NCBI RefSeq assembly: GCF_018449515.1 | Contig: NZ_JAAVUQ010000036.1 | Span: 1-64,000 of the forward strand | Reading direction: 5' to 3' | Length of the DNA stretch: 64,000 nucleotides | Origin: Caballeronia sp. dw_19 | Lineage (GTDB): Bacteria > Pseudomonadota > Gammaproteobacteria > Burkholderiales > Burkholderiaceae | Shown: in pieces, positions 53,101 through 62,193 of the stretch | How positions within the stretch are numbered: the first letter of the stretch is position 1 | Layout: each line of letters begins with the position of its first letter | Position numbers and translations under genes: made by a program | Notes under the pieces: generated by a model | Database searches by the model: none | Seen by the model: only the letters and a program-made list of their open reading frames with translations | What the model was told of the DNA's origin: nothing

Positions 53101-56100
53101 TTAGAACTCGTAACCTGCCTGCGCGCGCACGCCCGTGTCACCATTCGGCGTGACCGAAACCGCCGCGTTCATCAACCACTTGCTGTTCTCCGAACGATAC
53201 GTCGCGCCTGCTGCAAAGGCGCTGTAGCCCTTGTAATTCGCCACGCCCGCACCCACGACCGTCTTGCCTGGCGCGCTAGGCATCAGGTTCGGCATGGCCA
53301 TGGCCGCCGCTACGCCACTCATTGCCGATCGTTCGATCGACGACAAGCTGCTGCTTACGTCGTTGCGCAATGCATTCAACTGGTTCACGTTAGTCGCGTC
53401 GGTTCCATTGACACCCGGCGCCACATTAGTCACGCGGCGTTCGTTACCTGCCGATCCCATCGACACCGTGTTGGCTTCGTTGGCGACCGAGTTCGCGCCA
53501 ATCGCCACGGAGTTGTCGCCCGAAGCGATGCTGTTGGCGCCCATTGCCATGGAATTGCTTCCCGAGGCTTGCGAGTTCCCGCCGATAGCCACGGCATTAT
53601 CAGCAGTCGCGGCAGCATTGCCACCGAAGGCCGCCGACGAATCGCCCGAGGCCATCGAATGAGCGCCTGCAGCTGTCGAATTGTCGCCGGAGGCCGTGGA
53701 GTTAGAACCCGTTGCAGTCGAGTCATTGCCCGACGCTGCGGCATTCGCACCTGCTGCAGTGGAATTGTCGCCGGAAGCCGTGGAGTTAGAACCCATTGCG
53801 GTCGAGTCACTGCCCGACGCTGCGGCATTCGAGCCTGCTGCAGTGGAATTGTCGCCGGAAGCATCGGCATTCGTGCCCATCGCCGCTGCGTCTTGGCCTG
53901 TCGCCGTTGATCCGCCGCCCGATGCCTCAAGGTTGGCGATGGCGGATTCCGTGGCAGAGACTCGGGCGTTGGTCGCGCCGAGTTGGCTGCCATTGACGGC
54001 ATCCGTGCTCGAGTCCGAAAGATCGCCCGCAGCCACGTTGGTCAACTGCACGGTCGCGCTTGAATCCGTGCCGCCCAGCGTGACCTTGCTGTGATCGGCG
54101 GAATCGTAGGCCACGGCGTTCGCAGCGGTCTTCGATACATCGGCGAGATCGCCCTTGATTCCAGCTATGTCCGCGCTGTTTTGCGTGACGCGGCCATCAA
54201 GGTTGCTGACGGCTGAACCGACATCGCTTACCTGTTTGCCGCCCACCGAGTATGAAGGCGCCGTCACGCCGCCGTTCGCGTCCACACTTGCTCCGCCGCC
54301 CAACGCCGTAGCAACGCTCGTCGATGCATTGAACAGCTGCGAGCCGTTGATCGCTTCCGAGCTGGCGCTGCTGACCGCGCCGTTTGCTACGCCGGTAAGC
54401 ACGCGTGCGCCGTTCAGACCTGCGAAGCTGATGACGCCACCGCCCGTATTGGCGCCGACGCTAAGCGCCAGCGTCGTGGCGTCCTGGCGCACCAGTCCGG
54501 CCGTTCCGTCGTTCAAGTTGTTCATCGATACATTCAGGCTCGCAATATCCGTCGTGTTTTGCGTGACGTTCTGCGTGACCGTGTACAACTGCGAACCGTT
54601 CACGGCGTCAAGGCTGCTCGCCGATACATCGCCTGCCTTGACATTCGTCAGCGCCACGGGCGTGCCCGGGTTGCCGAGAGTGATCGTGTCGTGGCTGCTC
54701 GAATCGTAGCGAACCGAGTCCGCCAGAGCGGCGCCTTGATCGCTGACACTTTGCTGCACGGAGAACAATTGCGAACCGTTCACGGCCTCGGTGCTGTCTG
54801 CCGTCATTTGTCCCGCGGCCACGTTCTTGATTACCGTGCCTGCCGAGCCGCCCAGCGTCATCGAGCCATGTCCGGCGTCGTCATATTTGACGGTGTCGGC
54901 CATTTGCGTGTTCAGCGTGCTGATATCGCTGGTATTCGCTGCGATAGCCGTCGCGTTTTGCGCCACGTTCTGGTTCGTCGCGTAGAGCTGGGAGCCGTTC
55001 ACCGCGTCCGTGCTCGTGGCCGATGAAATATCGCCTGCGGCTACGTTTGTGATCTTCGTGCCGGCTGGGCCGTCCAAGGTGATCGAGTCGTGTGCTGCGC
55101 TGTCGTATTTCACGGCATCGGCGACTTGCGTATTCAGCGTGCTGATATCGCTCGTGTTTTGCGCGATGTCGGTTGTGTTCGTTGCGATGTCAGCCGTGTT
55201 GGCGGCGATCGCCGTCGTGTTTGCCACTACGTTCTGATTCGTCGCATACAGTTGCGAACCGTTCACCGCGTCCCTGCTGGTTGCCGATGAAACATCGCCC
55301 GCCGCTACGTTCGTGATCTTCGTGCCGGCTGTGCCGTCGAGGGTAATCGAGTCGTGCGTTGCGCTATCGTATTTCACGGCATCGGCGATCTGTGTATTCA
55401 GCGTGCCGACTTGCGTATTGATCGTGCTGATATCGCTCGTGTTTTGTGCGATGTCGCTTGTGTTGGCAGCGATAGCCGTCGTGTTCGTCGCAATGTCAGC
55501 CGTGTTGGCAGCGATAGCCGTCGTGTTTGCCACTACGTTCTGGTTTGTCGCATACAGTTGCGAGCCGTTCACCGCGTCCGTGCTGGTCGCCGATGACACA
55601 TCGCCCGCCGCTACGTTCGTGATCTTCGTGCCGGCTGTGCCGTCGAGGGTAATCGAGTCGTGCGCTGCGCTGTCGTATTTCACGGCATCGGCGATCTGTG
55701 TATTCAGCGTACCGACTTGCGTATTGATCGTGCTGATATCGCTCGTGTTTTGCGCGATGTCACTTGTGTTAGCAGCGATAGCCGTCGTGTTTGTCGCGAT
55801 GTCGCTTGTGTTCGTCGCGGTAGCCGTTGCGTTCGTCGCGATGTCAGCCGTGTTGGCGGCGATCGCCGTCGTGTTTGCCACTACGTTCTGATTCGTCGCA
55901 TACAGTTGGGAGCCGTTCACCGCGTCCGTGCTGGTTGCCGATGAAACATCGCCAGCCGCTACGTTCGTGATCTTCGTGCCGGTCGTTCCGTCCAGAGTGA
56001 TCGAGTCGTGCGCTGCGCCGTCGTATTTCACGGCATCGGCGATCTGTGTGTTCAGCGTGCCGACTTGCGTATTCATCGTGCTGATATCGCTCGTGTTTTG

Positions 56101-58892
56101 TGCGATGTCGCTTGTGTTCGTCGCAATGTCAGCCGTGTTGGCGACGATAGCCGTCGTATTCTGAGCCACGTTCTGGTTTGTCGCATACAGTTGCGAACCG
56201 TTCACAGCGTCCGTGCTGGTCGCCGATGAAACATCGCCGGCTGCTACGTTCGTGATCTTCGTGCCGGTTGTACCGTCCAGAGTGATCGAGTCGTGCGCTG
56301 CGCCGTCGTATTTCACGGCGTCGGCGATCTGTGTGTTCAGCGTGCCGACTTGCGTATTGATCGTGCTGATATCGCTCGTGTTTTGCGCGATATCGCTTAC
56401 GTTTGTTGCGATGGCCGCTGTGTTTGTCGCGATGTCGGCTGCATTGGCAGCAATAGCCGTTGTATTCGCAACTACGCTTTGATTCGTCGCATACAGCTGC
56501 GAACCGTTCACCGCGTCCGTGCTGGTCGCCGATGAAACATTGCCTGCCGCTACGTTCGTGATCGTCGTGCCAGTGGTGCCACCGAGGGTGATCGAGCTTA
56601 ACGTCGTTTTGTCATAAGCGACGAATGCGTTTGTGGCGATTCCGGCCGTGTCGACCTTCAAGCCAGCTGCTTGAAGTTGGCCGTAGTTCACGGCATCGGT
56701 CGTTGACGATCCGGCCATGAGATTCACAATCTTTCGAGGGGCAACGGCAGAGCCCACTGCTACGGTGTTATTCCCTGTGGCGACCGAAGCCTGCCCGATC
56801 GCCACCGAGTTGTATCCGCTTGCCGTGGCCCCGGCGCCCAAAGCTGTTGAATAACCAGCCGTTGCGCTCGCTCCTTTGCCTAGCGAAGCAGATGATAGAG
56901 TTGCGCTCGCATGATATCCGACAGCTGTTCCACCACCGCTTGCCGACGTTGCCGTACCGACCGCCATCGATCCATATTGCCCACCGGCCGTCGCAACCGC
57001 ACCACCGCCTATGGCGACGGTGCCGGTATAGTCACCGGTATCGGCTTGTGCGCCCGCGCCAATCGCCAATCCTGAGGCGCTACTGAGTACGGCATTATCT
57101 GTACCGTTATTCGCGCCGCTAACCTTAAAATAGGCAGAGTTAATCACTGACGTTCCGTCAGTAATGTGAAACAACTGTGCCCCATTGACCGCGTCCATGC
57201 TGGTCGCCGATGAAATATTGCCGGCTGCTACATTCGTGATCTTCGTGCCGGCTGTGCCATCGAGAGTGATCGAGTTGTGCGCTGCGCTAGCGTATTTCAC
57301 GGCATTGGCGGCTTGCGTGTTCAGCGTGCTGATGTCGGTCGTATTCGTCGAGATAGCCGCTGCGTTTGTCGCAATGTCAGCCGTGTTGGCGGCGATCGCC
57401 GTCGTGTTTGCCGCTACGCTCTGATTCGTCGCATACAGTTGCGAACCGTTCACCGCGTCCGTGCTGGTCGCCGATGAAACATCGCCCGCTGCTACGTTCG
57501 TGATCTTCGTGCCGGTTGTGCCGTCGAGCGTAATCGAGTCGTGCGCTGCGCCGCCGTATTTCACGGTATCGGCTGCTTGTGTGTTCAACGTGCTGATGTC
57601 GCTCGTGTTTTGCGCGATATCGCCTACATTAGTTGCGATGGCCGCTGTGTTTGTCGCGATGTCAGCGGCATTGGCAGCAATCGCCGTTGCATTGGCAGCT
57701 ACGCTTTGATTCGTGGAATAAAGCTGCGAACCGTTCACCGCGTCCGTGCTGGTCGCCGATGAAACATTGCCTGCCGCTACGTTCGTGATCTTTGTGCCTG
57801 CCGTGCCGCCGCCCAGCGTAATCGAGCTTAGCGCCGTGTTGTCATAAGCGACGAATGCGTTTGTGGCGATTCCGGCCGTGTCGACCTTCAAGCCTGCTGC
57901 TTGAAGTTGGCCGTAGTTCACGGCATCGGTCGTTGACGATCCAGCCATGAGATTCACAATCTTTCGAGGGGCAGCGGCAGAGCCCACTGCTACGGTATTA
58001 TTCCCTGTGGCGACCGAAGCCTGCCCGATCGCCACCGAGTTGTATCCGCTTGCCGTGGCCCCGGCGCCCAAAGCTGTTGAATACCCCCCCCTGCGGTCGC
58101 CCCTTTGCCTAACGCAACAGATGATATGCCCGTCGAGAGAGTGTGATATCCGATGGCTGTTCCGCCCGCACCTCCATTGGCGGACGTACCGATCGCCATC
58201 GATCCATACATTCCGTTGGACGACGCTACCGCATTGCCACCGACGGCGACCGTGTCCGTATCGGCTCTCGCGCTCGCGCCGATAGCCACGCCTGAACCGC
58301 TGAGCACGGCATTATCGGTACCGTTATTCGCGCCGCCAACCTGAACATAAGCGGAGTTGATGACTGACGTTCCATCGGTAATGTGAAACAACTGCGCCCC
58401 ATTGACAGCGTCGGTGCTGGTCGCACTGAGAGTTCCCGCTGCCACATTCGTGAGCTTGGTACCTGCCGTACCCTGGAACGTGATGCGGTTGTATGTCGAA
58501 TCATCGTAAAGCACCGACGAGCCCGTCGGCGTCGCGCCGAACAATTGCGAACCCAGCATGGTCGAACCAAGAACCTTCGCGTTTCCGGTCGAACCCGTGG
58601 TCAATGAATCGCTATCGTCTGCCTGCAGGCTCACAACCGCATCCAGATTCCCGTTCGAGCCATCCGCTGCATCGGGCAAATCCACCTGATATCCGCTCGC
58701 AGGTACGCTGTCATCCGCCACCGCGCTACCCGACGACAACATGGCGATCGAAGCGCCCAAAGCCAGCGAAGCCGATGCCACCTTCATGGCAAGCTTGTTC
58801 TTGGCCGACTTGCCGCTGGACTTCACGTTTTCGCTAGCGGCCACATAGGTACCTGTGGAGCGGTTCAATACTGACTTGAATGACTTATTCAT
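53101..58892 (-). CDS. Trimeric autotransporter adhesin, interrupted by a frameshift in a G8 tract
   Basis: An Hsf/BpaA-like type Vc adhesin. The N-terminus is an extended signal (ESPR type: MNKSFKSVLNRSTGTYVAAS...). Then come YadA-like head repeats (GTAIGYH...SSVALGKGA), at least 14 necks of the form DAVNGSQL, long stalk repeats rich in Asn/Thr/Asp/Ala and a second serine/glycine head block (ASGDNSTA repeats). A C-terminal YadA anchor domain ends in ...RAQAGYEF. Frame 1 runs 58892-57990 (300 residues); the rest is open from 58071 down to 53101 in another frame. At 58084-58091 the coding strand has eight G; nine would restore one frame and give about 1930 residues. As read, only a short secreted fragment is made. 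Confidence 0.85.
54900..57500 (-). repeat. Tandem stalk repeats in the autotransporter gene
   Basis: Repeats of roughly 285-365 bp (about 95-120 codons) coding for KYDxAxHDSITLDGTxGTK, then ITNVAAGDVSSATSTDAVNG, SQLYATNQNVxANTTAI and runs of ANTADIATN. At least eight copies vary mainly in the number of AxNTxDI units. The nucleotide similarity between copies makes this region prone to unequal recombination and to assembly errors. Confidence 0.85.
56450..58080 (-). repeat. 1230-bp head-neck-stalk duplication in the autotransporter
   Basis: Sequence at 56621-56850 recurs almost unchanged at 57851-58080, an offset of exactly 1230 bp (410 codons). Flanking parts are similar but more diverged. The unit covers a head block, necks and one stalk stretch. 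It serves as an internal reference showing the first copy is 1 nt short at the G-tract. Confidence 0.85.
58084..58091. other. Homopolymer tract (eight C on plus, G on coding strand)
   Basis: In the paralogous copy (near 56854) the corresponding stretch is one base longer and not homopolymeric (GCAACGGCTGGTTAT in coding sense). Nine G would restore the frame. The tract is of a size known to slip in replication. Confidence 0.8.
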
Positions 58893-59618
58893 GATTAATA
58901 TGTATTCCTAAGTTAAAGCTGTGTCTTCACACTAGCGATCGATTCGAGGCATCGCCCGAATCAGCGGTTCAATATGATCAGTTCGCCACCGATACAAAGT
59001 CCCCAGGCGCGGAGACTTTCAGAGAGCTATCGGGCGGCGGCGAACGATGAATGGATGAATCGAAATGAGGGGTTGCTCATCGCTCGCGTCAGAACCTACT
59101 TTATTAGGATGAGGCGAGGATTCTGATAGGCGTAGTCCTACAAAACGTTACAGAAAACGAAACACTTTATTGAGGCCATCGGGAATAGGTGAGCGCATGA
59201 AGCGATTGACGATCGTAAGCGCGGAAGTTGGCACTATGGAACAGGGTGGAGAGAAGCAAAGGCGCCCCGGCTCAAAACCGTTGCCCTTTCAGGAAGGAGG
59301 AGATTTCCCCAAGCAAGAACGCGCTTCCTCTCCTTCAATGCAGAGCGCTGGATTTACGCCGTTGACCCTTGATCCGGGAGCTTTATGGTTTTTAGCCGAC
59401 GAGCTCTGGTCGCCCGCGTCTTATATACGTTTCTTGTATATCTGCCCGCCACTTGACTCCTCGGGGCCGTCCCACGGTCGCACTTCCGATCGTTCGCCGT
59501 GGTCCACTTACCTGCGCGACTTGCACCCACTGGCGCGCGCCCATGCTGTGCGCACAAGCAAAAAAACGCCACGGTGCTAACCGTGGCGTTTTTTTTTGTA
59601 TCGGGCCCTTCGCTACGT
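58893..59618. other. Long non-coding region between glmM and the autotransporter
   Basis: More than 700 bp. The part next to the autotransporter must contain its promoter; an AGGA lies 13 nt before the ATG. A short inverted repeat ATATAC-N7-GTATAT is at 59423-59441. A frame at 59170-59580 lacks a ribosome site and has no family. The glmM terminator is at 59561-59594. Otherwise nothing recognised. Confidence 0.5.
59561..59594. terminator. Intrinsic terminator of the ftsH-folP-glmM transcript
   Basis: A perfect 14-bp stem (59561-59574 with 59581-59594, loop TGCTAA) with long A and T runs. It lies 24 bp after the glmM stop. Confidence 0.93.
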
Positions 59619-60977
59619 TCAGGCCGTCGCTTCCTTCACGACCTTCGCAATACTTTCGGCGTGCGCGACTGCGTCCGCCTCCGATGCCGCCTCCACCATC
59701 ACGCGCAGCACCGGCTCCGTTCCCGACGCGCGAATCAGCACCCGGCCATGCGACTCCAGCGCACGCTCAGCCTGCGCAATCGATTGCCTGATAGCGTCGC
59801 TGCTCTTCCAGTCGGCGTCCGGGCTCATTCGCACATTGATCAGCTTCTGCGGAAACAGCGTGACGCCCTCGAGCAGGTCGGCAAGCGCCTTGCCGCTGCG
59901 CTTTATCGCCGCCAGCACGAGCAGCGCGGAGACAATGCCATCGCCCGTCGAATGGCGGTCGAGCGACAGAATATGGCCGGAGCCTTCCGCGCCCAGCATC
60001 CATTTGTTCTCGCGAAGCTTCTCGAGGACATATCGGTCACCCACGGCCGCGCGCACGAACTGCACGCCCGCCTGCTTCAACGCCACTTCCACCGCCATGT
60101 TCGTCATCAATGTGCCGACGGCGCCATCGATTTTTCCATCTGTCGCAATCCGGTCTTTCACAAGCACGTAAAGCAGCTCGTCACCGTTGTAGAGCCGGCC
60201 GGAGGCATCGACGACCTGGAGACGATCAGCATCGCCGTCGAGCGCAATCCCGATGTGCGCCTGATGCTCTTTTACCGCCTTGACCAGCGCGTCGGGAGCC
60301 GTGGCGCCCACGCCGTCGTTGATATTGAAGCCATTCGGCGATACCCCGATGCTCACCACTTCCGCGCCCAGCTCGTGGAACACCTGAGGCGCCACGTCGT
60401 ACGCGGCGCCATGCGCGCAGTCCACCACCAGCTTCAGGCCGTGCAGATCGAAACTGGCCGGGAACGTACTTTTGCAGAATTCGATGTAGCGGCCGCGCGC
60501 ATCGTCCAGCCGGCGGGCCTTGCCCAGCAATTCCGACGGCGCGCAGGACATCGGTTCGTCCAGTTGCGCCTCGATTTGCAACTCGACCTCATCGGGAAGC
60601 TTGTTGCCATCGGCGGAGAAAAACTTGATGCCGTTGTCGTAGTACGGGTTATGCGATGCGCTGATCACCACGCCCGCAGCCAGGCGCAGCGCACGCGTCA
60701 GGTAGGCGACACCCGGCGTCGGGATCGGGCCTGCCAGCATGACGTCAACGCCCGCCGCCGAAAAACCCGACTCCAGCGCCGCTTCCAGCATGTATCCCGA
60801 TACCCGGGTGTCCTTGCCGATCAGTACCGTCGGGCGGCCGCCGCGCTGCGCCCAACGGTCCGCTCCCGCCAGTACTTTCCCTGCTGCATAACCCAGCCGC
60901 AACACGAAATCAGGCGTGATTGGAGCCTCACCAACCTTGCCGCGAATACCATCTGTTCCAAAATATCGACGTGCCAT
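59619..60977 (-). CDS. glmM: Phosphoglucosamine mutase
   Basis: Converts glucosamine 6-phosphate to glucosamine 1-phosphate for UDP-GlcNAc. The 452-residue protein has the start RRYFGTDGIRGKVGE, the phosphoserine loop VVISASHNPYYDNGIKFF (active Ser108), the metal loop LDGDADRLQVVD and the phosphate-binding RASGTEPVLRVMVE. It follows folP by 81 bp and is followed by a strong terminator. Confidence 0.95.
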   Translation of the reverse strand: MARRYFGTDGIRGKVGEAPITPDFVLRLGYAAGKVLAGADRWAQRGGRPTVLIGKDTRVSGYMLEAALESGFSAAGVDVMLAGPIPTPGVAYLTRALRLAAGVVISASHNPYYDNGIKFFSADGNKLPDEVELQIEAQLDEPMSCAPSELLGKARRLDDARGRYIEFCKSTFPASFDLHGLKLVVDCAHGAAYDVAPQVFHELGAEVVSIGVSPNGFNINDGVGATAPDALVKAVKEHQAHIGIALDGDADRLQVVDASGRLYNGDELLYVLVKDRIATDGKIDGAVGTLMTNMAVEVALKQAGVQFVRAAVGDRYVLEKLRENKWMLGAEGSGHILSLDRHSTGDGIVSALLVLAAIKRSGKALADLLEGVTLFPQKLINVRMSPDADWKSSDAIRQSIAQAERALESHGRVLIRASGTEPVLRVMVEAASEADAVAHAESIAKVVKEATA

Positions 60978-61058
60978 TGTTGCTTGTATCCCTGCGCGCA
61001 GTATTAAAGCGCTCTATATGTGTTCAATAACCGTAATGCGTTTGCAAAGTCTAAACCG

Positions 61059-61967
61059 TCAGACATGTTCATTGGGTGCAGAGTTGCCAGCATTACGCAC
61101 CGCTTGCCATACCTTCAATGCGTCGGAAGTCGCCGCGACGTCATGCACGCGCACTATCGATGCACCGCGCTCCACCGCGCACACTGCCGCCGCTACGCTC
61201 GCCGGCACCCGGTCGGCCGGTCGCGTCCGGCCGGTCACCGCGCCGAGCATCGACTTGCGGGACATTCCAGCCAGCAAGGGCACGCGCAGCGTCGAAGGAC
61301 GTGTGTCGGCTAAACGGGCCAACAAGTCATAATTATGACCCGTCACGGATTTACCGAAGCCAAATCCGGGATCCAGGCAGATACGTTCTACCGCCAGCCC
61401 GGCGTCAGTCAGCGTTCGCACGCGCTCCTCGAAGAATTCGCGCACCGCCTCCACCACGTTGAGATACACAGGCTCATGCAGTTGCATGGTTTGGGGCTCG
61501 CCGAGCATGTGCATCACGCAGAGGCCGCACGCGCTGTCCCTGACCGCATCGAGCGCGCCTTCGCGGCGAAAACCCCAGATGTCGTTGACCATATCCGCGC
61601 CGGCGTTCAGCGCGGCGCGCATGACCGCGGGTTTGTAAGTATCGATGGAAAGCGGCACGCCCGCCGCCCTCAATGCTTCGATTACCGGGATCACGCGCTC
61701 AAGCTCTTCGTCGAGCGGCACGGGCGGCGCGCCCGGGCGGGTCGACTCACCGCCAATATCGATAATGTCTGCGCCGTCGCGAATCATTGCTTCCGCCCGC
61801 GCGAGCGCCGCTTCACGCGCGACGAAACGACCGCCATCGGAAAATGAATCCGGGGTGACATTGAGGATGCCCATGATCAGCGGGCGCTCGAAGGTCAGCG
61901 TGAACCGGCCGCATTGAAGCGGTTGAGCAACGGTGTGAAGCCTGTTCGGGGGAGGTGAAGACAGCAT
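61059..61967 (-). CDS. folP: Dihydropteroate synthase
   Basis: Condenses p-aminobenzoate with dihydropterin pyrophosphate in folate synthesis; the target of sulfonamides. The 302-residue TIM barrel has LIMGILNVTPDSFSDGGRF, ADIIDIGGESTRPGA, GADMVNDIWGFRREGAL, RICLDPGFGFGKS and LAGMSRKSMLGAVTGR. The length is slightly extended at the N-terminus compared with the core. It lies between ftsH and glmM in the common proteobacterial order. Confidence 0.95.
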   Translation of the reverse strand: MLSSPPPNRLHTVAQPLQCGRFTLTFERPLIMGILNVTPDSFSDGGRFVAREAALARAEAMIRDGADIIDIGGESTRPGAPPVPLDEELERVIPVIEALRAAGVPLSIDTYKPAVMRAALNAGADMVNDIWGFRREGALDAVRDSACGLCVMHMLGEPQTMQLHEPVYLNVVEAVREFFEERVRTLTDAGLAVERICLDPGFGFGKSVTGHNYDLLARLADTRPSTLRVPLLAGMSRKSMLGAVTGRTRPADRVPASVAAAVCAVERGASIVRVHDVAATSDALKVWQAVRNAGNSAPNEHV

Positions 61968-62143
61968 AGTGGTCCGGCCAGACGATGATGAATGATGCTG
62001 CGTTTGTCGATTTCAAGAACGCGTCGGTCCGCCATTCGAAGGAAGTGCATACCGCGGAGCTTAAGCGGCGGAACTCAAGCGATCGCCAGTTGAACCGGTG
62101 AATCTGCTCCGTGCGGTCTCAAAAAACGAGTCCCAACGGAAAA

Positions 62144-62169
62144 GGGCTGGTGTGAAAACACACCAGCCC
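62144..62169 (-). terminator. Intrinsic terminator after ftsH
   Basis: An 11-bp stem (62144-62154 with 62159-62169, loop AAAA) followed on the minus strand by TTTT. It lies 25 bp after the ftsH stop, so folP and glmM probably have at least partly separate transcription. Confidence 0.75.
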
Positions 62170-62193
62170 CTTCTGTATTGCCTCAGGATCGCG

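Noticed and set aside
54900..57500. Regularly spaced repeats resembling a CRISPR or satellite array
   Set aside because: They are in frame, encode stalk and neck motifs of an adhesin and have no spacer-repeat pattern.
53264..58607. Many plus-strand frames of 60-190 codons opposite the autotransporter
   Set aside because: Repetitive mirror frames of the adhesin repeats without start signals.
59170..59580. A 136-codon frame between the autotransporter and glmM
   Set aside because: No ribosome site, low-complexity composition, and it runs into the glmM terminator.
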